From Hymenobacter lapidiphilus (GTDB taxonomy: Bacteria > Bacteroidota > Bacteroidia > Cytophagales > Hymenobacteraceae), in contig NZ_JABKAU010000001.1 in NCBI RefSeq assembly GCF_013377885.1, positions 1 through 64,000 on the forward strand: DNA of 64,000 bases, read 5' to 3'. Position numbers and translations under genes: made by a program. The notes beneath the pieces are model-generated. The model did no database searches and was not told where the DNA came from. It saw only the letters and a list, made by a program, of their open reading frames with translations. The first letter of the stretch is position 1, and every line of letters starts with the position of its first letter. Below are positions 43,432 through 53,149 of the stretch, one piece after another.

Positions 43432-45153
43432 TCAGGGCCGCGCCAGAAACTCCAGCACGGCCTGGTTAAAGGCCTCTGGAATCTCCTGGGGCGCGTAGTG
43501 CGTGGCGTTGGGCAAGATGCGTACTTCGCCCAAGGGCAAGCTGCGGGCCAGCTCGCGGGTATGGGCCTCCAGCACTACATCACGCTCGCCCGCCATTACC
43601 AATACCGGGACCGAAACGGCGGCCAGCTGCGCGAACTGCATTTGCGGCTGCTGGAGCAGCAGTTGGAGCAGGCGGGCGCGGTGAGGGGCCTGCGGGTCGG
43701 GATGGCGTTGAGCCTGGCGGAGCTGCTCGCGGAACAGGGCCAGGTAGTCGGGCGCTATGGCGGCGGGGAACAGGTTGGCCCCCATAACTACGAGGCGGCG
43801 TACGGCAGCGGGGCGGGCCAGGGCCAACGCCAGGGCCGTATTGCCGCCGTCGCTCCAGCCCAGCACATCTACCGGCCCCAGGTGCAGGCTATCGAGCAGC
43901 TGGGCCACATCCTGGGCGAACAGCTCGTAGGTGAAGGCACCGGTGGCGGCGTCCTGGCTGCGGCCCTGGGCGCGGGTGTCGAGGGCCAGCACGTCGTAGT
44001 GTTGGGCCAGCGCGCCCAGCTGGTGGCGGAAAGCGGTTATCGACTGGCCGTTGCCGTGTAGCAACAGGAGCGGGGTGCCCCGGCCGTAACGCTCGTAGTA
44101 GAGCCGGCCCCCGCGCACGGGCAGGTAGTGGCCGGCCGCGGGGTTGCGGCCGTAGCGCACCGAATCGGGGGCGGGCCGCTGAGCGGTGGCTGCCTGCTGT
44201 TCTTCCAGCGCCATAACGCGTTGCAGGTAGCGCAGGCTGTCGGGCAGCTGGGCGGCTGGTTCGGGAGCAGCGGCCGGAGCCAGCCGGCGGCCCTTCTGCG
44301 GGTACTCATCAAGCACGAGCTGCAGGCTGAGGTAGCCGGGCGTGGACTGCCAGCGGGCCTGGCTTTTGTCGCGGGTGAGGATGGCGTGGCCCGGCCCCGG
44401 CACGGCCGACAGCGCGAAGCCCGTGGCGCTGTCGGGGCGGGCCTCACTGTGCAGCCATTGAATGGTCGCCACTACCTCGCGCCGGTTCTGGAAATACAGG
44501 CGGTAGGGCTCCAAATCGACCTCTACCCAACCGCGGGGCTGGGTTACGGTGAAGCGGACATCCTGGGTGAGTAGCGGCCCGGTAGGGCGGCCTTGCTGCA
44601 CGCCGTATAGGTTCAGGCGGAAGGTTACCGACCGGAAGCGGTTGAAGGCCACGTGCAGGCGCAGGGTGCGCAGGTGGCAGTCGGGCGGCAGGGCCAGCAG
44701 GGTGCCCTGTTCCTTGGCCCGCTCATCCTGGCCCGCGCCGGGCTCGGTGTAGAGGCGGGCCGTCATGAAGCTGGCGCTACCGGTGCGGCCCGTGGTGCGG
44801 GTGCGCACCTGGCCCGGCCGCACCGTAACGTCCGCCAGAGCCACAGCAACGGGCTGCAGCCGCACGGTTGCCCCGGCAGCGGGCGGCGCGGTGGCGGGCA
44901 CGGCGGCGGTGGCATAGCCCACGCCCGAAGCCAGCACCCGCGCCCCGGCTGCCACCGAATCGGGGAGCAGAAAGCGGAACTGCCCCGCCGAATCGGCCAC
45001 CGTGCCGTAGGGCCGGCCGGCTGCACCCACCGAGGCAAACGGTACCGGCCGGCCCGTAGCCGCATCGAGCACCCGGCCGTGCAGGCGGGTGGTTTGGGGG
45101 AAGGCGAAGGGGCCGTTAAGCAGCAGGAGCAACAACAGAAACCAGGGGCGCAT
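43432..45153 (-). CDS. Carboxypeptidase-regulatory-like domain fused to an alpha/beta hydrolase
   Basis: 573 residues with a signal peptide (residues about 1-19, ending FPQ). Residues about 23-110 form a CarboxypepD_reg/DUF4480-like beta sandwich (LHGRVLDAATGRPVPFASV, LASGVGYATAAV). A middle beta-rich region to about 320 resembles the part that follows such domains in other Bacteroidota surface proteins. Residues about 345-573 are an alpha/beta hydrolase: LLLLHGNG oxyanion loop, nucleophile in LGWSDGGNTAL, acid in AGERDVVLE, His in PNATHYAPQ. All three catalytic residues are present. A secreted esterase-type activity is inferred; substrate unknown. Probably single-gene. Confidence 0.85.
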   Translation of the reverse strand: MRPWFLLLLLLLNGPFAFPQTTRLHGRVLDAATGRPVPFASVGAAGRPYGTVADSAGQFRFLLPDSVAAGARVLASGVGYATAAVPATAPPAAGATVRLQPVAVALADVTVRPGQVRTRTTGRTGSASFMTARLYTEPGAGQDERAKEQGTLLALPPDCHLRTLRLHVAFNRFRSVTFRLNLYGVQQGRPTGPLLTQDVRFTVTQPRGWVEVDLEPYRLYFQNRREVVATIQWLHSEARPDSATGFALSAVPGPGHAILTRDKSQARWQSTPGYLSLQLVLDEYPQKGRRLAPAAAPEPAAQLPDSLRYLQRVMALEEQQAATAQRPAPDSVRYGRNPAAGHYLPVRGGRLYYERYGRGTPLLLLHGNGQSITAFRHQLGALAQHYDVLALDTRAQGRSQDAATGAFTYELFAQDVAQLLDSLHLGPVDVLGWSDGGNTALALALARPAAVRRLVVMGANLFPAAIAPDYLALFREQLRQAQRHPDPQAPHRARLLQLLLQQPQMQFAQLAAVSVPVLVMAGERDVVLEAHTRELARSLPLGEVRILPNATHYAPQEIPEAFNQAVLEFLARP

Positions 45154-45270
45154 GAGCAGCAGCAGAAATGTAATGGGGAGGGGAGTCTGCGCCGCAAGAT
45201 AAAGTTGCCTGCCCGCTTGCGTACTTTCGGCTTATTGCTCGGTAAGCCGCTGCCCAGCCGGCATAGTCTG

Positions 45271-45309
45271 AAAAAACGAAGCCCCGGCTGCGCTAACAGC
45301 CAGGGCTTC
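45271..45309 (-). terminator. Terminator on the minus strand before the hydrolase gene
   Basis: GAAGCCC...GGGCTTC stem with inner CAGCC/GGCTG pairing, followed on the minus strand by six T (45271-45276). It ends transcripts coming from 45370 and above. Confidence 0.8.
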
Positions 45310-45369
45310 AGGAAGTGGGTGGGCTCAGCCCTGTTCAGCTGAACAGGCAGGGCCGGGCACCCGCCCAGA

Positions 45370-45681
45370 TTAGGCCGTGAGGGTGGCGCGGTGGGCGGCA
45401 ATGCCGGCCAGCACATCCGTCAGCACATCTACCTGGGCCTGCACCTAGGCGGCATCCACAGTGCCTAGGAACCGGTCGGTGCCGGCGCTGGTGCGGTTGT
45501 TTTTCATGATGCGCTTGCGCTGGACCTGGAGTAGCTCCACGGCGTCGAGGGCGTCTTGCTGCTGCTGGGGCGTGAGGCCGGGCACGGCGGCCTGGCCCTG
45601 GGCCGTCAGGGTTTCGCCGTCTTTCTTGGCCAGCGCACTGGAGCCGCTGGTCTGGCTGCGGGTGGCCCGCTCGCCGGCCAA
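45370..45681 (-). pseudogene. Small gene remnant with in-frame TAG
   Basis: The frame read from 45681 (AGERATRSQTSGSSALAKKD...) has a TAG at 45445-45447 and then continues with sensible, helical sequence (VQAQVDVLTDVLAGIAAHRA) to TAA at 45370. A CAG-to-TAG change would explain it. There is no good start codon; a TTG at 45681 is possible, and the frame stays open further upstream. Product not recognised. A proper terminator follows, so the locus was probably a real gene. Confidence 0.5.
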
Positions 45682-45700
45682 ATCGAGGCCGGCGGGGCAT

Positions 45701-46192
45701 TTAGTCGATTTTTGCTTGCACGTTGGGCGAAAAGGCGTGGTCCCGGTCGTAGTTGCTTAGCTCCTGGTAGAGTTTCTCATTGCTGTAACGCGCCAGCTTG
45801 CTGATTCCAACCCCACCGAATAACCCCAACATGAGGCCGTATCCGAGTGGCGTAACAGTGGTGGTAGTGGTACCGCCGTTGGAACTGGTTTTGGTGCCGG
45901 TTTGCAAGGCCACAAAGCCGATGGCCAACGCTCCCGTGCCCAGCCACAGCTTGCCACCGGTTTGGCGGCGGGCAAACAGCCGAATTACGCGCGTGGCCTG
46001 TTCGTTGCCGACGTAGCGTTGGTAGAGGTACTTTTTATAGGATTGGTCTTTGACCAGGCCGGGCTTAAGCAACGGAGTGGAAACTGCTTCGGCGACTGGT
46101 GCAGCGGCGGGTGGCATAGTTTGCGCCAAGCTGGTAAAGGAAAGACCACCAAGTAAGGATAGGGTAAGAGTACTGCGGAGCAAGAGACGCAT
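45701..46192 (-). CDS. Hypothetical exported protein
   Basis: 163 residues from ATG 46192, with a signal peptide (MRLLLRSTLTLSLLGGLSFT then SLAQ). Mid-protein SYKKYLYQRYVGNEQATRVI, then two hydrophobic Gly-rich segments (LWLGTGALAIGFVALQTG; LGYGLMLGLFGGVGISKLAR) separated by a Thr-rich loop, ending SPNVQAKID. The two hydrophobic segments may form a membrane hairpin. Function unknown; the pattern is common in small Hymenobacter-type envelope proteins, but I cannot name a family. Confidence 0.7.
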   Translation of the reverse strand: MRLLLRSTLTLSLLGGLSFTSLAQTMPPAAAPVAEAVSTPLLKPGLVKDQSYKKYLYQRYVGNEQATRVIRLFARRQTGGKLWLGTGALAIGFVALQTGTKTSSNGGTTTTTVTPLGYGLMLGLFGGVGISKLARYSNEKLYQELSNYDRDHAFSPNVQAKID

Positions 46193-46577
46193 GTTGGGGT
46201 AAGAGAAGTATGGAGTTGGGAAGGTAGAATCCAAAGGTAATAAGGGCACTACAGTAATGGGCGGCATTTACAGGGCTTAGAGCGTATTCGGGGATTTGGA
46301 AAGAACAACCTGTTGAGCCAAGCGCAGCACGACGGAAACGGCGTCTCAATATAATCTGCCGCCATCGCTCGGCTGAGCCGGGTGGGGGGTAGGCCAGCGC
46401 CTCGACGGCCGCGTGCTGCTGCTGCGAGTCGGCCGCCGGGAAGTAGAACGTCGTCGAATCGCGCGGGTGGCCCTGGGCATCGGAAACGGCCGGGTTTTGC
46501 GGGTAGGGGCCGGGGGTAGTGGGGGAGCCACAGGCGGCCAGCAGCAGAAACGGGAAGAGGAAACAGGCGCCGCGCAT
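46065..46577 (-). CDS. Possible small lipoprotein, 3' part uncertain
   Basis: From ATG 46577 the frame gives a clear lipoprotein signal (MRGACFLFPFLLLAAC) and about 70 plausible residues (PAVSDAQGHPRDSTTFYFPA). The later part overlaps the neighbouring gene's 5' end in another frame and looks non-native, so either the true gene ends earlier through a frameshift near 46330-46360 or the whole frame is spurious. Confidence 0.35.
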   Translation of the reverse strand: MRGACFLFPFLLLAACGSPTTPGPYPQNPAVSDAQGHPRDSTTFYFPAADSQQQHAAVEALAYPPPGSAERWRQIILRRRFRRAALGSTGCSFQIPEYALSPVNAAHYCSALITFGFYLPNSILLLPQHASLAPQYSYPILTWWSFLYQLGANYATRRCTSRRSSFHSVA

Positions 46578-46707
46578 AAGCAGGAGGGTAGGATAGAGCT
46601 GACGGAGCACAAGGTAATGTTGCCTTTCCAGCACACCAAACCAGCCAGCTCCACCGTTAAAAGCCATAAAAACGCCCATTCCGGGGCGACCCCGCCCTAC
46701 TTTTCGC

Positions 46708-46715
46708 TACTTTTG
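46708..46715 (+). promoter_or_regulatory. Possible promoter -7 box of the large TPR gene
   Basis: TACTTTTG, exact TAnnTTTG match, 58 bp before the ATG; no clear -33 TTG. Confidence 0.4.
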
Positions 46716-46772
46716 GGTTCCGCCCGTCGCCGCCAACCGTGCGCGGGGCCCTTTTTGCGCAACGACTCCTAG

Positions 46773-49700
46773 ATGAACTTATTCCCCCGTCTGGCGCTGG
46801 CTGCCACCCTTGGCGCCGCCGCCCCGCTGGCCGCCCTGGCCCAGCAAACGCAGGTTTTCACCAACGATGAACGCTTTTTCCAGGAAGGCCTGGAGCTGTT
46901 CGACAAGGGCAAGTACGGGGCCGCCCAGCAGGCGTTTCGGCAGTACCAGGGCCAGATAGAGCGCCGCACCGGCCAACTGGCCCCCGGCCGCCTCGCCGAT
47001 GCCGAGTACTACGACGCCGTGGCCGGGCTGCAGTTGCTGCACCCCGATGCCGAGGACCGCATCCTGGCCTTTGCCGCCAACAACCCGGCCCACCCCAAGG
47101 CTAGCCAGGCCTACTTCGAGCTGGGCCGCTTCTACTTCAACAAGAAGGACTACGTGCGGGCCATCGACTACCTGCAGAAGGTGGGGCCCGACAACCTGAG
47201 CGAGGATCAGCGGGCCGAGTCGGAGTTCAAGCTGGGCTACAGCTACTTCGCCCAAAAGGAGTTCGATAAGGCCCGCCTGCAGTTCGACCGCAACAAGACC
47301 GGCAACCACCAGTACCGCTACGCCAGCGCCTACTACGCCGGCTACCTGGCCTACCGGGCCGGCGACTTCGAGGGGGCCCGCCGCGACCTGGACGTGGCCG
47401 AGCAGAACGACGCCTACCGGCCCGTGGTGCCCGCCCTGATGGCCCAGATTCTGTACAAGGAAGGCGACTACGACGGCCTGATTGCCTACGCCCCCGAGGC
47501 CCTGCGCCAGACCCCGCCGCCCCAGAGCGCCGACGAAATCCAGCTGCTGCTGGCGGATGCCTACTACCAGAAGCAGGATTTCAAGGAGGCCGCCGTTTAC
47601 TTTGATAAGTATGCCGCCGGCCGCAAGAAGCTGGAGCCCGAGGTGCAGTATAAAGTAGGCTACGCCAACTTCCGGCAGGATGACTTTAAAGGAGCCATTG
47701 CCAGCCTGAAGGGCGTGGCCGCCCGCCGCGACTCGCTGGGCCAGAACGCCGCCTATCACCTGGGCCTGAGCTACCTGAAAACCAATCAGAAGCAGCTGGC
47801 CCTGAACTCGTTCGGGGCCGCCCGCCAGCTCACGTTCGACAAGAACATCACCGAAAATGCCACGCTCAAGTACGCCCAGGTAAGCTACGAGCTGGGCAAC
47901 TCGCCCGAAACGGTGGCCGCGCTGCGCGACTTCCAGAAGCGGTTTCCGCGCTCCAAAAACCAGCCAGCCGTCGATGAGCTGCTGAGCGAGAGTTTCCTCA
48001 ACTCCAGCGACTATGCCCAGGCCCTTAACTACCTGGAAAAGCTGGACGACCGGAGCACCAAGCTGAACACCACCTACCAGCGCGTAGCCTACCTACAGGC
48101 TGCCACGCTCTACAACGACAACCGCTACCAGGACGCGCTTACGCTACTCGACAAGAGCCTGCGCTACCCCGAAGACGACGCGCTGCGCGCCGCCGCGCAG
48201 GTGCTCAAGGGCGACATCTACTCCTATGGGCAGCAGTACCCGGCCGCCATTACGGCTTACCAGGCCGCGGCCCGCACCAGCCGCCGCGCCGGCGCCGCCG
48301 ACACCGACTACGACCAAAAAGCCCGCTACGGGCTGGGCTACGCCTACTACAACACCAAGGATTATAGCCAGGCCCGCCAGCAGTTCCAGGCCTGGCTGCG
48401 CGACCCGGTGGCTAAGCCGGCCGATGCCAACTACTACGACGTGACCCTGCGCCTGGGCGACCTGGCCTACCTGGCCAAGCAGTACCCGCAGGCCCTGGAG
48501 CAGTACGAGCAGGTAATAAAGGCCAACGCCGCCGACAAGGACTACGCCTACTACCAGAAAAGCGTGGTGCTGGGCCAGATGGGCCGCCGCGATGAGGCCG
48601 CCGCCACCCTCAGCACGCTGCTCAAAACCACCCCCGGCTCGCGCTACGCCGACGATGCGGTGTACCAGCAGGCCCAACTCGACTACGAGGCTGGCGACTT
48701 CCAAGCCGCCGTCAATGGCTTTTCGCGCCTGATGACCAACCGGCCCAGCTCGCCGCTTATCCCGCAGGCGCTGCAGAAGCGTGGCATTGCCTACCAGAAC
48801 CTCAACCAGTACGATAAGGCGGCCGACGATTTCAAGCGGGTGCTGCGCGAGTTTCCGCGCACCAAATCGGCCCAGAGCGCTATTTACAGCCTCCAGGAAA
48901 GCCTGAGCGCCCAGGGAAAAACGGAGGAATTCGACCAGTACCTGGCCCAGTTCCGGCAGCAGAACCCCGATAGCAAGGCCGCCGAGAGCGTGGAGTTTGA
49001 GGCAGCCAAGTCGCTGTACCTGGCCGAGAAGTACGCCCAGGCTATTCCGCGCCTCGAGGGCTACCTGAAGCAGTACCCGAGCACGGTGCTGGCCGCCGAC
49101 GGACGCTACTTCCTGGCCGACGCCTACCTGCGGACCGACCGCAAGGCCGAGGCGTTGCCGCGCCTGAAGGCCGTGGTGGAGGAAAACAAGAGTGAGTTCG
49201 TGAACCGCGCCGTGGGCCGACTGGCCGACCTGGAGTTTGAAAACAAGAACTACACCGAGGCCGCCAAGTACTACGCCCGCCTGCGGGAGGTGTCGCAGAA
49301 CAAGCGTGAGGTGGCCAATGCCGGTATCGGGCTGCTGAAAAGTAGCTACGAGGCCGGCGACCTGGAAACCACCCGCCGCGTGGCCACTGAGCTTCAAACC
49401 CAGGGTGGAGCCGCTCTCAACGCCACCAACCTGGCGCTGCTCTACCTGGGCAAGGCGAGCCTGAAAGCCGGCAACCTCGACCAAGCCGCTACCGAGCTGA
49501 CCACCGCCGCCACCACGGCCAAGGACGAGAGCGGGGCCGAAGCCCAGTACCTGCTGGCCCAGACGCTGTTTCAGCAGAAGAAGTACCCCGAAGCCCTCGA
49601 CGCCGCCTATAAGAGCAACACCGATTTCGCCGGTTACGACCTGTGGCTGGGCCGCGCCTTCCTGCTGATTGCCGATATCTACAAGGAGCAGGGCGAAATC

Positions 49701-49940
49701 TTCCAGGCCCGGGCCACGCTCAATTCTATCATCGACAACAAATTCCCGGTGCCTGAAGTGGTAGCCGGAGCGAAGGAGCGCCTCGCCGCTCTACCCGCCG
49801 ACACTAACACCCCGGCGGCTCCCGCCACGCCCGCGCCCACCGGCAAAGGAGCTCCCAAAACCACCAAGCCCAAAGCCCCCGCCCGCAACTCGCTGACGGC
49901 CCCCGCCGACTCTACCGCTGCGCCTCAGGACCAGCGCTGA
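46773..49940 (+). CDS. Large exported tetratricopeptide-repeat protein
   Basis: 1055 residues with a signal peptide (MNLFPRLALAATLGAAAPLA then ALAQ). TPR units run through nearly the whole protein, e.g. FFQEGLELFDKGKYGAAQQA, SQAYFELGRFYFNKKDYVRA, SEFKLGYSYFAQKEFDKARL, ALQKRGIAYQNLNQYDKAAD, AKYYARLREVSQNKREVANA. A Pro/Ala/Lys tail of about 55 residues ends the protein. The N-terminal pattern is that of Bacteroidota periplasmic TPR proteins related to YbgF/BamD. It is followed by an outer-membrane barrel, an HU-CCDC81/SPOR protein and exbB-exbD-tonB, so a role in envelope assembly or transport is likely but inferred. Confidence 0.88.
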   Translation: MNLFPRLALAATLGAAAPLAALAQQTQVFTNDERFFQEGLELFDKGKYGAAQQAFRQYQGQIERRTGQLAPGRLADAEYYDAVAGLQLLHPDAEDRILAFAANNPAHPKASQAYFELGRFYFNKKDYVRAIDYLQKVGPDNLSEDQRAESEFKLGYSYFAQKEFDKARLQFDRNKTGNHQYRYASAYYAGYLAYRAGDFEGARRDLDVAEQNDAYRPVVPALMAQILYKEGDYDGLIAYAPEALRQTPPPQSADEIQLLLADAYYQKQDFKEAAVYFDKYAAGRKKLEPEVQYKVGYANFRQDDFKGAIASLKGVAARRDSLGQNAAYHLGLSYLKTNQKQLALNSFGAARQLTFDKNITENATLKYAQVSYELGNSPETVAALRDFQKRFPRSKNQPAVDELLSESFLNSSDYAQALNYLEKLDDRSTKLNTTYQRVAYLQAATLYNDNRYQDALTLLDKSLRYPEDDALRAAAQVLKGDIYSYGQQYPAAITAYQAAARTSRRAGAADTDYDQKARYGLGYAYYNTKDYSQARQQFQAWLRDPVAKPADANYYDVTLRLGDLAYLAKQYPQALEQYEQVIKANAADKDYAYYQKSVVLGQMGRRDEAAATLSTLLKTTPGSRYADDAVYQQAQLDYEAGDFQAAVNGFSRLMTNRPSSPLIPQALQKRGIAYQNLNQYDKAADDFKRVLREFPRTKSAQSAIYSLQESLSAQGKTEEFDQYLAQFRQQNPDSKAAESVEFEAAKSLYLAEKYAQAIPRLEGYLKQYPSTVLAADGRYFLADAYLRTDRKAEALPRLKAVVEENKSEFVNRAVGRLADLEFENKNYTEAAKYYARLREVSQNKREVANAGIGLLKSSYEAGDLETTRRVATELQTQGGAALNATNLALLYLGKASLKAGNLDQAATELTTAATTAKDESGAEAQYLLAQTLFQQKKYPEALDAAYKSNTDFAGYDLWLGRAFLLIADIYKEQGEIFQARATLNSIIDNKFPVPEVVAGAKERLAALPADTNTPAAPATPAPTGKGAPKTTKPKAPARNSLTAPADSTAAPQDQR

Positions 49941-50187
49941 CCGGCGCAGAGATGCACTGTCTTGCGTTTCGTTGCTGAATGGTTGGCCAGCGAGCGGCTT
50001 ACCCAAGGGGTACCCGGACCACGAGCTGTTCAACGACGAGGTATAGCTGCGCATATTTAGATCGATAGTTGAAGTGCAAGCTTGAAAAAAATTGATAATC
50101 AGCATTAAATAGGAGAGGAGTGACGGTTGAATTAGCTGCTTAAACAACCGCTTGATTCCCGAACTCTTACTATCCCAAGCCCCCGAC

Positions 50188-51876
50188 ATGACCCATAAAC
50201 TGCTGGCTGCCGCCGCCCTGCTAACCGTTGCCGCCCCGGCCTTTGAGGCCCGGGCCCAGCGGACGCCCGGCAAGATTGAGGACGCCGAAATAGAGATTGT
50301 GAAGGAGCGGGTGAACGAGCTGCCCACCGCTACCCGCAACTTCGAGAAGGTGAAGATTGAGGCTCCGGCTAAAATACCCGCGGCCCCCAACTACACCTAT
50401 CCCGACTTCCGGCTGCCGGCCGACAAGCTCAACCCCACGGTGCGCGTGCTCACCATCCGGCAGGAGCAGTTGCCCGAGCTGAGCGGTAACTACCTCAAGG
50501 CAGCCATCGGCAATTACGGCACCGCCTACGGCCGGGCCTACTTGCACAACAACCGCTCGGAAAACGCGAGCTACGGCCTCGATTTCAAGCACCTTTCGTC
50601 GAGCCGGGGGCCGGTTGACCGCGAGAACTCGCGCCAGAGCCAGACCAGCCTGGGCCTGAACGGCGAAACCTACAGCGGCCCGCTGGTGCTGGGCACCAAG
50701 GTGAACCTGGGCCGCGAGCGGTACAATTTCTACGGCTATAACCGCAACGTCATCGAGCTGCCCGAGGCCGACAGCCTTAAGCAGGTGTTCAAGCGGGCCG
50801 GCGTGCTGGTGTACGCCCGCAACCGGGCCCGCGACGCGGCTTTTCAGTACGATTTGGGCCTGGGCTACAATTACTGGTCCGACGCTTTTAAGGCCAGTGA
50901 GAGCAACGTGTACGCCACGCTGCGCTCGACCTACAAACTGACGGAAACCAGCCGCGTGCGCGTCGATGGCGACGTGTCGTTCATCTCCCACAAGGATTCG
51001 CTGACCGATACCCGGCCTTTTTTCCAGGTGACGCCGGCCTTCGAAACCACCCTAAACCGCCTGAGCCTGCGCGTAGGCGCCACGCTGGGCTACACCGGCG
51101 ACACCATTACCGATGCCCGCCAGTTCAACGTGTACCCGGCGCTGCGGGCGGCCTACGCCGTTACCGAAGAAAAGTTTGTGGTGTACGCCGGGCTGGGCGG
51201 GGGCATCCAGCGGGTTACGATGTATGACCTGAGCACCGAAAACCCTTGGCTGGCGCCCAACGTGCGCGTGGCCGACACCCGCCGCGGCCCCACGCTCTAC
51301 TTCGGCTTCGATGCCACGCCCGCCCGCGCCCTAGAGGTGAAAGCCCGCGTAACGCTGTCCAACGACCGGAACCTGTACTTCTTCAACAACTCGGCCCGCG
51401 ACACCACCAAATTCGAGCTGGTGTACGACCAGAAATCCACCCAGCTTTTCAACCTGCACGGCGAGGTGATGTACACCGCTGCCGAGAAGCTGCGCCTGGG
51501 CCTGAAGGCCGACTACAATGGCTACAACGTGAAAACGCTGGCCCAGCCCTTCCACCGGCCCAAATTCCAGTCGGCGCTGACGGGCTCGTATAATTTCTAC
51601 GACAAGCTGCGGGTTGGTGCCGAGCTGTACACGCTGAGTGCCAGCTACGGCACCGGCCTGCGCTCGGGCGGCGCTTTCCCCGGCGGTAGCCCGATCCGCG
51701 AAGCCCGCCTCACCGACACGGTAATCGACCTGAACCTGCGCGGCGACTACCAGCTGACGGAGCAATTTTCGGTTTTCCTGATGGGTAATAACCTGCTGGG
51801 CCGCAGCAATATGCAGTACCTTAACTACCCGGTAAAAGGCATCAACGTGCTGGGGGGCGCGAGTTACCAGTTCTAG
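50188..51876 (+). CDS. Outer-membrane beta-barrel protein
   Basis: 562 residues from ATG 50188, signal peptide ending ARAQ. After about 80 residues the sequence alternates amphipathic strands through to a C-terminal aromatic end (GASYQF), the signature recognised by the BAM complex. It resembles the barrel part of TonB-dependent receptors but has no plug domain. Probably acts with the preceding TPR protein; the 247-bp gap between them holds no gene. No substrate can be named. Confidence 0.82.
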   Translation: MTHKLLAAAALLTVAAPAFEARAQRTPGKIEDAEIEIVKERVNELPTATRNFEKVKIEAPAKIPAAPNYTYPDFRLPADKLNPTVRVLTIRQEQLPELSGNYLKAAIGNYGTAYGRAYLHNNRSENASYGLDFKHLSSSRGPVDRENSRQSQTSLGLNGETYSGPLVLGTKVNLGRERYNFYGYNRNVIELPEADSLKQVFKRAGVLVYARNRARDAAFQYDLGLGYNYWSDAFKASESNVYATLRSTYKLTETSRVRVDGDVSFISHKDSLTDTRPFFQVTPAFETTLNRLSLRVGATLGYTGDTITDARQFNVYPALRAAYAVTEEKFVVYAGLGGGIQRVTMYDLSTENPWLAPNVRVADTRRGPTLYFGFDATPARALEVKARVTLSNDRNLYFFNNSARDTTKFELVYDQKSTQLFNLHGEVMYTAAEKLRLGLKADYNGYNVKTLAQPFHRPKFQSALTGSYNFYDKLRVGAELYTLSASYGTGLRSGGAFPGGSPIREARLTDTVIDLNLRGDYQLTEQFSVFLMGNNLLGRSNMQYLNYPVKGINVLGGASYQF

Positions 51877-51961
51877 CGGCCCGTTGCCGAAAAAGCGGCA
51901 TATCAACTCATCATTCCGTACATTTCGGTTTCTGTTTCCTGCTCCGACCGACTCCCTACCT

Positions 51962-53146
51962 ATGCTAGCCGACCATATCCGGGCCCTGCTCCAGCACCAC
52001 GACTGCGTTATTATCCCTGATTTTGGGGGCCTGATTGCCGACTATGCGCCGGCCCGCATCCATCCGGTGCGCCACACGCTGGCCCCACCGGCTAAGCGCG
52101 TGGCCTTCAACCAGAGCCTGACCCGCAACGACGGGCTGCTGGTGGATGCGCTGAGCGCCCGGCTGAGCGTGAGCACGGCCCAGGCCCGCGAGTTGGTGCA
52201 GCAGGCCGTGCAGCGCATGCAGCAGGAGCTGGCTGCCGGCAACCGCACCGAGCTGGGTGGGGTCGGCACGTTTCGGCAGGCATCTGGCCGCGGACTGGAG
52301 TTTGAATACACGGGGTCCGAGAACCTGCTCGGCGCCAGCTTCGGGCTGCCCGAACTGGTGTCGCGCCCGGTGCGGGCTACCGATGCGCTGCTGGCCCGCG
52401 AGCGGCCCGTAGCGGCCCCGCAGCTGCGCACCCAACGCCTCGGCCGGGTGTGGCGCATGCTAGGCGTTACGGCCATTGCCGGCTTGGTACTGTCGGCCAA
52501 CTATATGTTTGCCGACCTGGCTGGCTACCTGCCCGATGCGTTGCAGGGAATCTCACTGGCGCGGCCTACCGCCCCCGTACCGGCACCGCGCCAGCAGGCC
52601 AGCCTGAGCAGCGCCGCTACCCACCTCACGGAAAGCACTGCCGCGCAGCCTACCAACGAGCAGCCCGCCGCGTCCCCGGAGGTTGATGAATGGTCGGTTG
52701 CTGCCACAAGCACCACACCGGCTGAGCCGGCTCCGGTAGCTACCGCCCCGGCTCCGGCCAGCAAGCCCGCTGCCGCGGTAGCCGCTCTGCCTGATCAGGG
52801 CACCAAGCCGGCTGCCCCGAAAGCGGCTGCCAAGCCTAAAGCGAAAGCACCGGGCTGGGAGAAGGCTGCCGCTACCAATGCAACCGCCGGGGCTTCGGCC
52901 GCGACTGTTAATAAGCGCACGGGCCGTTACTATGTAATTGCCGGTTCGTACACCACGTTGGTTAACGCCGAGAAGGGCCGCCAGGCACTGGTGCGGATGG
53001 GCCACCCGGCCCGCGTGCTGCTGCCCGCACCCGGCAGCCGGCAGTTCATGCTTTCGGCCGCCGATTTCCCCGACCGCACTTCCGCCGACCGTCAGGCCAG
53101 CATCCTGCGCAAGCGCATGGGCGACCTGTGGATCAAGCAGTATTAA
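51962..53146 (+). CDS. HU-CCDC81 and SPOR domain protein
   Basis: 394 residues from ATG 51962 (MLADHIRALLQHHDCVIIPD). Residues about 1-75 are the HU-CCDC81-like domain (FGGLIADY, FNQSLTRNDGLLVDAL), then HU-like GGVGTFRQA. A transmembrane helix lies near 165-190 (LGVTAIAGLVLSANYMFA). After an Ala/Pro-rich linker, a C-terminal SPOR domain (GRYYVIAGSYTTLVNAEKGR) should bind denuded peptidoglycan in the periplasm. Such proteins are Bacteroidota-specific; a link to septal wall remodelling is inferred. Confidence 0.88.
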   Translation: MLADHIRALLQHHDCVIIPDFGGLIADYAPARIHPVRHTLAPPAKRVAFNQSLTRNDGLLVDALSARLSVSTAQARELVQQAVQRMQQELAAGNRTELGGVGTFRQASGRGLEFEYTGSENLLGASFGLPELVSRPVRATDALLARERPVAAPQLRTQRLGRVWRMLGVTAIAGLVLSANYMFADLAGYLPDALQGISLARPTAPVPAPRQQASLSSAATHLTESTAAQPTNEQPAASPEVDEWSVAATSTTPAEPAPVATAPAPASKPAAAVAALPDQGTKPAAPKAAAKPKAKAPGWEKAAATNATAGASAATVNKRTGRYYVIAGSYTTLVNAEKGRQALVRMGHPARVLLPAPGSRQFMLSAADFPDRTSADRQASILRKRMGDLWIKQY

Positions 53147-53149
53147 GAT

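Noticed and set aside
46065..46192. Real coding overlap of the small lipoprotein with the neighbouring exported protein
   Set aside because: The overlapping part of the lipoprotein frame has no native character; a frameshift or early end is more likely than a 128-bp overlap.
48144..49484. 446-codon open frame antisense to the large TPR gene
   Set aside because: Gly/Val/Leu-rich shadow of a TPR-coding strand.
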